From contig JAKVHY010000022.1 of the NCBI GenBank assembly GCA_023284085.1, positions 1 to 64,000 of the forward strand: DNA of 64,000 nt. Reading direction: 5' to 3'. Of this stretch, positions 24,567 through 33,210 are shown one piece after another. The notes under the pieces were generated by a model. The model was given only the letters and a program-made list of their open reading frames with translations. It was not told the origin of the DNA and did not search any database. Positions within the stretch are counted from its first letter, which is position 1. Every line of letters begins with the position of its first letter. The translations under genes and the position numbers were made by a program. This stretch comes from Shewanella benthica. Lineage in GTDB: Bacteria; Pseudomonadota; Gammaproteobacteria; Enterobacterales; Shewanellaceae.

Positions 24567-25636
24567 CTCATCCTCCATGCCTGATCGGCTAAATACTCAG
24601 CTTCTGACACTGATTGACACTTACCTTGCAGTAGATAAACTGCCGACAGTGTACTGATAACGCTCGCCTCGGCAATCTGTTCGAGCTTAGATGGTACTAA
24701 TACTGATGACGAAAACTCTGAATGACTCCCACGGCGAGTGTCACTAGCCTCAGCATGCTGCCAAATCTGACTCAATATCAGGCAAGCTTGTTCGGGTGAA
24801 AGAGCAAGCTCTGATGACAAGGTGTTCATGCCAACAAAACCTTCTAGCCGGGTGGGAAGATGAATAACCTGGCTGTCACCCCGTGATGCTATGGTCAGCT
24901 CGGTGGAGATCCTAGGATTAATTTCAGTCTCTCCCTGAACCCCTTTAAAAATGCCGACTCTACCTTTGAGTAAACACGCATGGGCCATCAGCTTAGAGAC
25001 CTCGGTATGCATCTTATCCAGACCAGGATGAAAATAGCTGCGCAGGCTAACAGGAGCATTAGCAGGATTTGTGCAGCGAATGGCTATCTGGAACAGACTT
25101 CTTAAACCTAGTTCTTGATGTAATTCGCGAAATTGCGCAACCAAGGGCGAGAAACTATCGGCATCGACATAACAAATCCCCACTGAATCTAATGCAGCTT
25201 GAGCCTCTTCAGGATTACTCGCCTTAGGAATATTAAGTCGCTCAACATAAGCCGCAATATGCTTTCTATGACTGAGCGATCTAGGATCTCCGTGCAACAG
25301 TACTCGTTCACCTTGATTAGCCAGTACTTTTGCGGCGAGTAATAGCCAGGGCAATAATTCACGTTTTCCTGCATAACAGGGCCAGTCGATGCTCACATCG
25401 AGATTTGACCATTTATCACTGATGCTGGATTTTATCCCCAAGGCCGCACCTGCAACTTCCTCACAGGTTTCTCCCCTGACCCGCATCAACATTAACGCCG
25501 CAGCGAGCTGCACCTTAGTGCCAATACCATCAGAGAAACCTCTGATAAGAAAGTGCGCCTCACTGAGCGTCAAAGATCGGGAGCCTTTTGCGCCTCGCCC
25601 TAATGTTTTTATTAACCCCTGATAGGCTTTCTTCAT
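24563..25636 (-). CDS. TrpD2/YbiB-like anthranilate phosphoribosyltransferase homologue
   Basis: A 357-residue protein of the glycosyltransferase family 3 fold, related to anthranilate phosphoribosyltransferase. N-terminal helices include LTLSEAHFLIRGFSDGIGTK; LLHGDPRSLSHRKHIAAYVE stands where TrpD has its phosphoribosyl pyrophosphate loop, and the canonical GTGGD is not present. YbiB/TrpD2 proteins bind nucleic acid rather than make tryptophan. The gene overlaps the ANTAR gene by four bases (ATGA) and follows cobA, so a role in nitrate-regulon RNA control is conceivable but unproven. ATG at 25636 has GAGG 11 bases upstream. Confidence 0.75.
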   Translation of the reverse strand: MKKAYQGLIKTLGRGAKGSRSLTLSEAHFLIRGFSDGIGTKVQLAAALMLMRVRGETCEEVAGAALGIKSSISDKWSNLDVSIDWPCYAGKRELLPWLLLAAKVLANQGERVLLHGDPRSLSHRKHIAAYVERLNIPKASNPEEAQAALDSVGICYVDADSFSPLVAQFRELHQELGLRSLFQIAIRCTNPANAPVSLRSYFHPGLDKMHTEVSKLMAHACLLKGRVGIFKGVQGETEINPRISTELTIASRGDSQVIHLPTRLEGFVGMNTLSSELALSPEQACLILSQIWQHAEASDTRRGSHSEFSSSVLVPSKLEQIAEASVISTLSAVYLLQGKCQSVSEAEYLADQAWRMR

Positions 25637-25741
25637 AGATATCACAGCCTCTTATTATTTCAATTTAAAACAAAGACATAAATGAATGAAGGATAACCTT
25701 TATCACCACAATCAAACCCATGCTTGTATCGGCAGAAGAAC

Positions 25742-26611
25742 CTAAGCAGATTCACTCATACCTTTATCACTAGAAACGACATCAGTATTCCTGTATTCGA
25801 CTTGATTGATTAGCTGTGCAAGCTCTTGCCCCACAGAAACCACTTCACCAACAATCATCAAGGTAGGACCCGACACATGGAGCTGGCTGGCCACTTCGGC
25901 CATGGTGCCTAAGGTTGCAAAACTGAGTTTCTGCTCGACTCTAGCCCCGCTACTGATAAACACCATAGGGAGTTTGATACTTGCCCCAGCAGTTAACAGG
26001 CCATGTGCGATATGCGCCGCCTGATCTTTACCCATATAAAATACGAGCGTCGACTGCGCAGTTAGCAGAGCCTGCCAGCCTACACCAGTCTGGCAAGAAT
26101 CATCGATGACGGTGCCAGTCACTAAGGTCACAGACCTTGCCACTCCTCTGTGAGTCAGAGGGATCCCAGCACTGGCGGCGCAGCCAAGTGCGGCTGTGAC
26201 ACCGGGAACAAATTGACTCTTGATACCCTGCTTAGCCAGAAATATGGCCTCTTCACAGCCACGGCCAAATACATTGGGATCGCCGCCTTTTAATCGTACG
26301 ACCTTGAGTCCCCGCTTCGCACAAGCCAGCAGCAACTGGTTGATATCATCTTGCTTGGCACTAGGCTTACCACATCTCTTGCCGGCAAAGTGCATCTCAC
26401 ACTCATTCGATGCCAGATCAAGAATATCTTCACTGACCAGGCTGTCATAGATCAAAGCGTCCGCAGAGGAGATTAGACGGGCAGCTTTCAGCGTCAATAG
26501 CTCAACATCACCGCAACCCGCACCAACGATAGCCACTCTGTGCGAGGGTGAGATATCCCCGAGGTTTACATTGTGGCTATGTTTCAATTCAATAATATCG
26601 GCACTTCCCAT
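25742..26611 (-). CDS. cobA: uroporphyrinogen-III C-methyltransferase CobA/SUMT
   Basis: A 289-residue SAM-dependent enzyme that makes precorrin-2, the precursor of the siroheme needed by NirB. Motifs: VAIVGAGCGDVELLTLKA (residues about 27-44), VRLKGGDPNVFGRG (about 106-119) and GVTAALGCAASAGIPLTHR (about 141-159). It is a stand-alone SUMT, not a CysG fusion, as usual in nitrate assimilation clusters. First gene of an operon with the TrpD2-like and ANTAR genes, behind a sigma-54-type promoter. Confidence 0.93.
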   Translation of the reverse strand: MGSADIIELKHSHNVNLGDISPSHRVAIVGAGCGDVELLTLKAARLISSADALIYDSLVSEDILDLASNECEMHFAGKRCGKPSAKQDDINQLLLACAKRGLKVVRLKGGDPNVFGRGCEEAIFLAKQGIKSQFVPGVTAALGCAASAGIPLTHRGVARSVTLVTGTVIDDSCQTGVGWQALLTAQSTLVFYMGKDQAAHIAHGLLTAGASIKLPMVFISSGARVEQKLSFATLGTMAEVASQLHVSGPTLMIVGEVVSVGQELAQLINQVEYRNTDVVSSDKGMSESA

Positions 26612-26649
26612 CTCATATCACCCACTTATGTTCGCGATAAATATAAGAT

Positions 26650-26665
26650 TGCAACCAACACGCCA
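26650..26665 (-). promoter_or_regulatory. sigma-54-type (-24/-12) promoter of cobA
   Basis: Minus-strand TGGCGTGTTGGTTGCA has GG and GC 12 bases apart and a perfect TTGCA -12 element. The predicted start is near 26640, about 29 bases before the cobA ATG. Confidence 0.65.
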
Positions 26666-26768
26666 ACATTCAATCGATTGATAATTAACAATAAAAAAAT
26701 TATGCGGTATTATTTTTTTATAAAATGAGCAAAGAGAGTGCAATCAGTAGGTAGAAGCAGTAAGAAGT

Positions 26769-26785
26769 TGCACCAATATGGGGCT
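26769..26785 (-). promoter_or_regulatory. NtrC-like site upstream of cobA
   Basis: TGCACCAATATGGGGCT matches TGCACC-N5-GGTGCA at 10 of 12 positions. Its centre lies about 137 bases upstream of the predicted cobA start, a normal enhancer distance. The rest of the gap between cobA and the MYG1-like gene is AT-rich and otherwise featureless. Confidence 0.55.
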
Positions 26786-26955
26786 CACTGATCACACGCA
26801 GGATGAGTAGGGGGAGTGACTACGGCTTGTTGGCACAATGGCTTGCTATAGAGCAAAGACAAAAGTAGCAAACGGTATTGAGCTGTTTATACTGATGATA
26901 GAGATGTGCTCAGAGGCTAAAACACTTTATTTAGTGACTAATATAAATATATTAA

Positions 26956-26987
26956 AGGTTAGCCCTTAATTTTATAAAGGCTAACCT
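26956..26987 (-). terminator. terminator after the MYG1-like gene
   Basis: Nine-base arms AGGTTAGCC/GGCTAACCT with a 14-base AT-rich loop, followed by TTAATAT on the minus strand. The U-run is weak. Confidence 0.55.
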
Positions 26988-27020
26988 CAATTGTTTCTTA
27001 CTGTAGCAGCTGCGTATTTA

Positions 27021-27890
27021 CTACTCAGCGAGTGCAATGCTTACCATCTTCATGGTACTTGCAAACGATTCTGCACCAGCGATAAACAAACCGTTATGGC
27101 AAAACATTGCATCATCTATGCCTGTTACTTCTTGAAGCGCTGTACCGTTTAATCCTGCCCACGCTTTTGGTAGCGACTTTCTATCTTCGAACGAGCCAAG
27201 TTCTGCGGGTACGGTTTGAACTCTCCACTGCCCTGACTGAGATGGATAAACAACATATAAAGCCGCTTCAGATAAGGCATGAACAGTTCTTTTCCAAGGT
27301 GTATATTTTTCTAATACAATCACTCTTGGATCTTCAGCATCATCAATCGCTTTAGCCACAATCGCTTTTGCGCTAATACCACCGTTAGCTGAAGCAATAA
27401 AGCGTGCTAATACCCGTGATGCAAAGTCTACCGCTTCGTTAAAACTGGCATCAAAGTCACCCTCTTCTTGCCAAGTTGGATTAAACATGGAGATGGTGTG
27501 ACTAAGGCTAATACCTGTGGCAACACCGGTAACATGGCCACAATCAATAGCATCAATGGTCGATACTAAACCAGCATCGACTGATGTGGCTAACTCCTGG
27601 TTACCCTGACATATTTCTAAGCCATATTTTTTCCAAATTAAACCAAAAGAGGAATACGGGATACCATCTTCTCGCTCACCAGCCCCACCACGTTGATGGT
27701 GATCAAAACGGCCTAAACTCGGATCATATTCACCACCGACATCAAGCACAACATCTGCTCTGGCAATAATGTCAGCATTACGTGTCCGTACGAGATTAAA
27801 AGCCGGAAAAACACACTTAAGTGCTGCGATACTGAAAACATCATCGGCATGAAAATTACCGTCGTGGGTTACTATCGTTATATCATTCAT
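27021..27890 (-). CDS. MYG1 family (DHH-like) protein
   Basis: A 289-residue protein of the MYG1 family, related to DHH phosphoesterases. N-terminal ITIVTHDGNFHADDVFSIAAL carries the first metal-binding His/Asp residues; FDHHQRGGAGEREDGIPYSS (about residues 62-81) holds the DHH motif. C-terminal NGLFIAGAESF is conserved. The eukaryotic homologue has been described as a 3'-5' RNA exonuclease; the bacterial role is unclear. It is transcribed alone and has its own terminator. Recognition of the family is firm, function is not. Confidence 0.85.
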   Translation of the reverse strand: MNDITIVTHDGNFHADDVFSIAALKCVFPAFNLVRTRNADIIARADVVLDVGGEYDPSLGRFDHHQRGGAGEREDGIPYSSFGLIWKKYGLEICQGNQELATSVDAGLVSTIDAIDCGHVTGVATGISLSHTISMFNPTWQEEGDFDASFNEAVDFASRVLARFIASANGGISAKAIVAKAIDDAEDPRVIVLEKYTPWKRTVHALSEAALYVVYPSQSGQWRVQTVPAELGSFEDRKSLPKAWAGLNGTALQEVTGIDDAMFCHNGLFIAGAESFASTMKMVSIALAE

Positions 27891-28057
27891 CAGTTTTTAT
27901 CATTTTAGGAAGAAATAAGAAGATGCAGATAAAAATTTTACCACAAATTATAGAGTGGATTCTATATTAACCCGGTCGACAGTAGCTGATTATCGTTATC
28001 CAGTACGACACAGTTGTTATTACGAAGTCTTAAGAGGCGAACAATTATCCAAACGTA

Positions 28058-28084
28058 AAAATGGGAGCCTAAGCTCCCATTTTT
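28058..28084 (-). terminator. intrinsic terminator after cctA
   Basis: Stem AAAATGGGAGC/GCTCCCATTTT with a short loop, followed by T residues on the minus strand, 47 bases downstream of cctA. Confidence 0.88.
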
Positions 28085-28130
28085 CAAGCACCTGAAAATC
28101 AAATACTTTATTTAAACACCTATTACAGCT

Positions 28131-28484
28131 CTACTTCAAGATAGACTCTGGTGTGCGGCCATCATCATGGCAGCTATCACATGTTGGCTGTTCGCCTACA
28201 TTCATGTCATGTGGAGCATGACAGTCGGCACACATTAGGTTGCCTTCATGTGGCTGGTGTACAGCATCCATCTCATCTAGTGTACCGTGACAGCTCTGGC
28301 ACTGTTCAAACTCAAATGCGCCATCAGCAGAAGGCTCGCCATCTTCATGACAGGCTTCACAGCCATCCATTTCTACATGCATTTCTGCAAGCTCTTGTGG
28401 CTCAGCCATAGCAACTGGTGATAAAGCTAATGCTGCCAAAGCAGCACCGAATAATGCACTTAGTATTTTTTTGCTCACAATCAT
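28131..28484 (-). CDS. cctA: small periplasmic tetraheme cytochrome c CctA (STC)
   Basis: A 117-residue cytochrome with a signal peptide ([17 protein letters not shown]). The mature 90 residues contain four haem motifs: CEACH, CQSCH, CADCH and CDSCH. This is the abundant small tetraheme cytochrome of Shewanella that shuttles electrons across the periplasm from CymA to terminal reductases. Additional His residues ([18 protein letters not shown]) supply the distal ligands. It is monocistronic. A CRP-type site lies about 200 bases upstream, in line with the CRP control of anaerobic respiration in this genus. Confidence 0.93.
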   Translation of the reverse strand: MIVSKKILSALFGAALAALALSPVAMAEPQELAEMHVEMDGCEACHEDGEPSADGAFEFEQCQSCHGTLDEMDAVHQPHEGNLMCADCHAPHDMNVGEQPTCDSCHDDGRTPESILK

Positions 28485-28685
28485 ATCCTCTTATAACGAC
28501 AGCATAGTGGAGTTTTATTAGTTAACCCCATCTTGCTCTCAACAGTCTTAGCACGACATTGCATAAAATAGCTAAGGAACTGCAAATACGCAACTTTTAT
28601 TGAGTTTAGGATATCGTCAAAGCAAGTTTGAAACTGTGCGCTTAATCAAATTACGCTGTTACTTATGTACTGAATTCAGTAATAT

Positions 28686-28701
28686 AGTGAGATATATCAC
28701 A
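28686..28701. promoter_or_regulatory. CRP-type site upstream of cctA
   Basis: AGTGAGATATATCACA matches TGTGA-N6-TCACA at nine of ten consensus positions. It lies about 200 bases upstream of cctA. The distance allows control from an upstream transcription start; no -10 was fixed. Confidence 0.5.
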
Positions 28702-28799
28702 CAATCCTTATGTGACACTGCATAATCCCTCTTATTTTACTCAAGATCAAATTCAGTAAAAAGACTTAATAACTATGCAAGAAAACCTCATAAAATCAC

Positions 28800-28818
28800 A
28801 GTAATGATATTCATTCTT
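28800..28818. promoter_or_regulatory. orphan Fur-box-like sequence
   Basis: AGTAATGATATTCATTCTT matches the 19-base Fur consensus at about 14 positions. It lies 316 bases upstream of cctA and 66 bases left of the MITE-like element. No gene starts next to it on the plus strand. Confidence 0.4.
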
Positions 28819-28883
28819 ATTTAACTGTATTCTTGAATAAGCATCTAGTGCGTGAACTGCATTTCCCATATCCCGATGACATA

Positions 28884-29149
28884 ATACCATTCCATATAAG
28901 TATCTGGTCAGTTCAGAGACTCTCAGTTTTTTCAATTCAAGGCGCATTGATGAGGAAATGGTTATTCCCTTTTAAGCCAATGCAACACAGAAGTGGAAAC
29001 ACTGAGAGCCTCACGCAGTGCGGGTTTCAAAGCCCTTTATGCTACGTTGAATGTTCTCGATATAGAATAACTATTAGCTTCAAACATCCGCCTTGCCTAC
29101 AGTGCTTTGAACTCCCGCTGAATGGTCAGATACTTACTCGGAATGGTAT
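28884..29149. mobile_element. MITE-like element with ~30-bp terminal inverted repeats
   Basis: The left end ATACCATTCCATATAAGTAT continues into CTGGTCAGTTCAG; the right end, reverse-complemented, reads ATACCATTCCGAGTAAGTAT and continues CTGACCATTCAG. The arms match at about 26 of 33 positions. The 266-base element has no transposase and no convincing gene inside (an open frame of 111 codons across it has no ribosome binding site). It lies between cctA and htpX, in a 745-base gap that also holds the CRP and Fur-like sites. Confidence 0.65.
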
Positions 29150-29177
29150 AAGTGTAGTTAACATCTAGCTAACTGTG

Positions 29178-29202
29178 AAAACGGGAGCCTAGGCTCCCGT
29201 TT
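29178..29202 (-). terminator. intrinsic terminator after htpX
   Basis: Stem AAACGGGAGCC/GGCTCCCGTTT with a two-base loop, followed by TTTTCA on the minus strand, 27 bases beyond htpX. Confidence 0.85.
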
Positions 29203-29228
29203 GGTTTATTGCAATTTCTGACTAGTGA

Positions 29229-30089
29229 CTAGCTAGCACGCAGAGCTGCGATACGTTTCTCTAGTGGCGGATGGCTCATCATCAGTTCGGACATAGACTT
29301 CTTACCATTGATCCCTAGTGCAGACATCTGTGCAGGCATGGCACCTGTTGCAGGTCCTTGACGCAGACGCTCGAGAGCCGCAATCATCTTATCCTTACCC
29401 GCAAGTTTAGCTGCGCCTTCGTCTGCCTTGAACTCACGAATACGCGAGAAGTAGGCCACGATCATAGAAGCAAGAATACCGAATAACATGTCGAGGACAA
29501 ATACCACGCCCATGTAGGCGAACATGCCCAGGCCTTCACCCTCTTCATCATTACTGGAAACGAAGTTATTGATGATGCCAGCCACGACACGGGCAGCGAA
29601 GATAACGAAGGTATTAACCACACCTTGAATAAGGGTCAGGGTAACCATGTCGCCGTTTGCCACATGACTCACTTCGTGAGCAAGCACGCCTTCAATTTCA
29701 TCTTGACTCATGCCATAAAGTAGACCACTACTCACAGCAACAAGGGCTTTATCTTTACTTGGACCCGTCGCAAAAGCATTGAGTTCTTCAGACTGATAGA
29801 TAGCCACTTCCGGCATCTTGATACCAGCTTGCTCAGCCTGACGAGCGACAGTCTCGACAAGCCATCGCTCGGTATTATCACGAGGTGTAGTGATGACTTC
29901 GCAGCCCATGGTCTTTTTAGCCATCCATTTAGAGATAGCTAAACTGAGAAAAGCGCCGCCAAAACCGAAAATAGCAGCAAAAACAAGTAAACCGCCCATG
30001 GTAGATGTATTAACACCTAATAGTGACATCACAATTGAGGCCACAAGTAAGATTGCCATGTTGGTCGCAATCAATAAAAAAATACGCAT
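29229..30089 (-). CDS. htpX: membrane zinc metalloprotease HtpX
   Basis: A 286-residue M48 protease of the inner membrane that degrades misfolded membrane proteins. The zinc motif [10 protein letters not shown] lies at about residues 138-147, with the third ligand in [11 protein letters not shown] near 220. Membrane helices are at about 4-24, 33-53, 155-175 and 190-212. The C terminus [12 protein letters not shown] is typical. Length matches E. coli HtpX (293). A palindrome GGTACTTGAGTACC (30107-30120) sits just upstream of the start. It is monocistronic, and heat or envelope stress control is likely from family knowledge. Confidence 0.95.
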   Translation of the reverse strand: MRIFLLIATNMAILLVASIVMSLLGVNTSTMGGLLVFAAIFGFGGAFLSLAISKWMAKKTMGCEVITTPRDNTERWLVETVARQAEQAGIKMPEVAIYQSEELNAFATGPSKDKALVAVSSGLLYGMSQDEIEGVLAHEVSHVANGDMVTLTLIQGVVNTFVIFAARVVAGIINNFVSSNDEEGEGLGMFAYMGVVFVLDMLFGILASMIVAYFSRIREFKADEGAAKLAGKDKMIAALERLRQGPATGAMPAQMSALGINGKKSMSELMMSHPPLEKRIAALRAS

Positions 30090-30449
30090 TAAATAAGCTC
30101 CTGTTGGGTACTTGAGTACCTGATGTTGCGTTCTAAAGACATAATATGTCCGAATGGCGAGAATTCAAGGGGAGAATAGTAAAAAAATGTACATCTGGAC
30201 AAATTAAACTCAATTCGGGATCACTTTAAACTCGCAAAATACTAGGTCTGTAGACCTTCCATATAGAGAGACGCAGTCTAGGAGGCTTACATTAAGTAAA
30301 GCTTAAATCTCATTCATGACTCTGTACGTCAGCTGACTATCGGCATGAATCTTTTTTCATTAGTTCTTTTTCTCCAATACAGCTTCCAAATATACCTAGC
30401 TTTAAAGAGCAAGGATTCGCCGTAAAATTGGCTAACTGGAGAGGTTTCT

Positions 30450-30617
30450 TTGCCTCATCATCAACCTCATCAGATTCAAAGTGCGTGATTTTAAAGCTTA
30501 CCCTATGAACTCGATCAGACTAAGTTCCGCACAGAAATCCGCGATGGCCAAACATTGCAAGAATTGTTCTTACAAGGGGATGAAATGCGCCTATTTCTAC
30601 ATGACCAAGAAAGATGA
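30450..30617 (+). pseudogene. degenerate small gene with two in-frame stops
   Basis: A TTG at 30450 with GGAGAGG 5 bases upstream begins MPHHQPHQIQSA, then meets TGA (30486) and, one codon later, TAA. The same frame then stays open as SLPYELDQTKFRTEIRDGQT and continues to TGA at 30615. The codon use and acidic/amphipathic composition look coding. A 38-codon ORF in another frame (30505-30621) lacks a ribosome binding site. This is the only coding-like piece in the 900-base gap between htpX and the M3 peptidase gene. Family unknown. Confidence 0.4.
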
Positions 30618-30994
30618 ATAAAAATTAACCTCAGCAGTTACAGACCACAACTCCCTTAAAGGACGATCATATTATTCACAACTGAGACAATATTCTAAGT
30701 TAATAAAAAATTGGACAATCTGATGTTTTCAGCTGTTGGAGTGTTCGCGAACACCAAGCCTCTCACAAAAGTAACCAGAGAAAAACACAATAAAAACAAG
30801 TGATCAACATGATGTAAAATCGATTACTCAAGATTTATCAATCATAAATGACTGCAGGTTAAGTCTGGCTAAGGTTTAACATTATGCAGCAGACTTCAAC
30901 CTTGCTAGGGTGTCACGGCAACAAAAGTTAAGGCCTGAACTTACTAAATACATAAAACAAACTGGTCAACCAACAATAGAAGAAGATATTTCAC

Positions 30995-33133
30995 ATGCGC
31001 AAAAATCTAATAACAATCGCGATGGGTATGGTATTTGTGTTGGGTGGATGTTCCGCTCAATCTGGCGATACGCCGCAAACTCAAGCAAAGGCAAACATGG
31101 TCACTCAACAAAATGCCGACAACGTGCTACTTCATCCCAGTCCATTACAGGATCAGGCTCCTCAATTCGATAAAATAGTCTCCGGTGATTATCTACCGGC
31201 ATTTCGTCTGGGGATGGCTCAAGGCGATGCAGATATCACTAAGATCATCAATAATCCCGCCCCAGCTAGCTTCGACAATACTATCTCGGCGATGGAGACC
31301 TCCGGCGCCCTTTTGAGCCGGGTGTCGCGCATGTTTTTCAACCTATCAGGCCTGATATCCGATGATGAGATGCTTAAGATCCAAGATACTATCTTGCCAG
31401 AGCTCACAGCCCATGAGGATAATATCTATCTCAATCGAGACCTGTTTGCCCGCATCGAGACTATTTACCAAGATAAAGGCGCACTAAAAGGTGAGCAGAA
31501 GCGCCTCACCGAGCTCTACTACAACAATTTCCTGCGTGCGGGAGCCAAGCTCTCCTTGGGAGATAAAACTAAGATACGAGACCTCAATACTTCCCTGGCC
31601 AAAGCCGGCGCCGACTTCTCGCAAAATGTATTAAAGTCGTTTAAAAATGATGTAATTCTTGTCACCGATAAGAGCCAACTTCTCGGCTTGTCCGCCGATG
31701 AGATAGCCTCACTCGCCGCTGCTGCTGCATCCACAGGCGCAGAGGGTTACATGATAACTCTGGTCAATACCACCAGGCAGCCCATATTGGCGAAGTTGAA
31801 TAATCGACAACTGCGCCAAAAAATATGGCAGGCATCTACCGATCGCGCCATGGACACCAATGGTCCCTTAGCCATTAAGCTGGCACAACTGCGCGCAGAT
31901 AAAGCAGCCCTACTTGGATACCCTAATTGGGCAGCTTATACCCTTGGCGATCAAATGGCTAAAACCCCAGACGCCGTGTTCGCCATTCTCGATGATCTCG
32001 TTCCCAAGGCCATTGCCAAGGCGGGAGCGGAAGCTGAGGACATACGTGAAGAGATGACGAGAGAGGGAGCCAATTTTGAGCTTCAACCTTGGGATTGGGC
32101 TTTTTATGCCGAAAAGGTCCGTCAGCAAAAATACAATCTTGATGAAAGCCAGATTAAGCCTTACTTCGAATTTAACCGGGTATTGAAAGATGGACTATTC
32201 TACGCCATGAATCGGCTCTATGGCATAGAGGTCAAGCCTCGCAACGATCTGCCGGTGTGGCAAGAAGATGTGATGGCATTCGAAGTGTTTAACCAAGACG
32301 GCAGCTCTATCGGCATCTTCTATCTCGACCCTTATGCGCGTCCGGGTAAGAATGGCGGCGCCTGGATGGATGAATTTGTCACTCAATCCGGTTTGTTAGG
32401 CACCCATCCTGTGGTGTACAACGCACTGAATATTCCTAAACCCGCAGCAGGAAAGCCAACCCTGATGACCTTCGATGAGGTCACTACCATGTTTCATGAG
32501 TTTGGCCATGCCGTTCATGGTCTATTCTCCGAAGTGAAGTATCCCAGTATTGCAGGCACGGCTACCGCTCGAGACTTCGTCGAATTCCCTTCTCAGTTTA
32601 ACGAAGATTGGGATATAAACCCTGAGGTGATCGCCCACTATGCCAAGCACTATCAGACCGGGGAGCCTATCCCTGCCGAGCTGTTAAACAAGATCCTTAA
32701 ATCCCACAAGTTTAATCAGGGCCATGACACCACTGAATACCTCGCCGCCGCCATCTTAGATATGGAATGGCACTCTATAGCACCGGGGTCGAGTATCGAT
32801 AATGTCGAGGCATTCGAGCATAAGGTATTAGCCAAACACGGCATAGACTATGCGCCGGTTCCTCCCAGATACAAGACCAGCTATTTCAGTCACAGTTTCG
32901 GCGGCGGATATTCGGCGGGTTACTACGCTTATCTCTGGACAGAAGTGCTGGCAGCCGACGCTTTCTCTTACATGGATAAAACCGGCGGTCTGACGCTGGA
33001 AAACGGGAACAAATACCGCCAAGCCATCCTATCAAAGGGAAATAGTCAGGATTTGATGGGAGATTATATGCATTTCAGGGGGAGTAAACCGACCACAGAT
33101 GCCCTGCTTAAGCGTAGGGGGCTGAAAGACTAA
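30995..33133 (+). CDS. M3-family oligopeptidase, lipoprotein (Dcp-like)
   Basis: A 712-residue zinc metallopeptidase of the M3 family, closest in plan to dipeptidyl carboxypeptidase Dcp. The active site MFHEFGHAVHGLF lies at about residues 504-516, with the third ligand Glu about 25 residues later (ARDFVEFPSQFNEDW). The N terminus is a lipoprotein signal (MGMVFVLGGCSAQ), so it acts in the periplasm; E. coli Dcp lacks this and is cytoplasmic or periplasmic by report. C-terminal SAGYYAYLWTEVLAADAF is a family mark. It probably degrades short peptides for nutrition. It is monocistronic. Confidence 0.92.
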   Translation: MRKNLITIAMGMVFVLGGCSAQSGDTPQTQAKANMVTQQNADNVLLHPSPLQDQAPQFDKIVSGDYLPAFRLGMAQGDADITKIINNPAPASFDNTISAMETSGALLSRVSRMFFNLSGLISDDEMLKIQDTILPELTAHEDNIYLNRDLFARIETIYQDKGALKGEQKRLTELYYNNFLRAGAKLSLGDKTKIRDLNTSLAKAGADFSQNVLKSFKNDVILVTDKSQLLGLSADEIASLAAAAASTGAEGYMITLVNTTRQPILAKLNNRQLRQKIWQASTDRAMDTNGPLAIKLAQLRADKAALLGYPNWAAYTLGDQMAKTPDAVFAILDDLVPKAIAKAGAEAEDIREEMTREGANFELQPWDWAFYAEKVRQQKYNLDESQIKPYFEFNRVLKDGLFYAMNRLYGIEVKPRNDLPVWQEDVMAFEVFNQDGSSIGIFYLDPYARPGKNGGAWMDEFVTQSGLLGTHPVVYNALNIPKPAAGKPTLMTFDEVTTMFHEFGHAVHGLFSEVKYPSIAGTATARDFVEFPSQFNEDWDINPEVIAHYAKHYQTGEPIPAELLNKILKSHKFNQGHDTTEYLAAAILDMEWHSIAPGSSIDNVEAFEHKVLAKHGIDYAPVPPRYKTSYFSHSFGGGYSAGYYAYLWTEVLAADAFSYMDKTGGLTLENGNKYRQAILSKGNSQDLMGDYMHFRGSKPTTDALLKRRGLKD

Positions 33134-33154
33134 ACCAGAAAGTATGGCTAAAGA

Positions 33155-33180
33155 TTAGCCCTGATAACATTCAGGGCTAA
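33155..33180. terminator. hairpin between convergent M3 peptidase and bioD genes
   Basis: Ten-base arms TTAGCCCTGA/TCAGGGCTAA with a six-base loop, placed between the two convergent stop codons. U-runs are poor on both sides, so terminator efficiency is uncertain. Confidence 0.6.
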
Positions 33181-33210
33181 GCTTGACTCGATAACAATAA
33201 GCTAAGCTGT

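Noticed and set aside
26831..26846. Second sigma-54-like sequence TGGCACAATGGCTTGC on the plus strand
   Set aside because: GG-to-GC spacing is 13 rather than 12 bases, and no plus-strand gene follows.
28600..28800. RyhB-like small RNA near the orphan Fur box
   Set aside because: No recognisable RyhB core or strong intrinsic terminator was seen within 200 bases on either strand.
28833..29168. 111-codon ORF across the MITE-like element
   Set aside because: No ribosome binding site, no known domain and the frame spans both inverted repeats; more likely chance.
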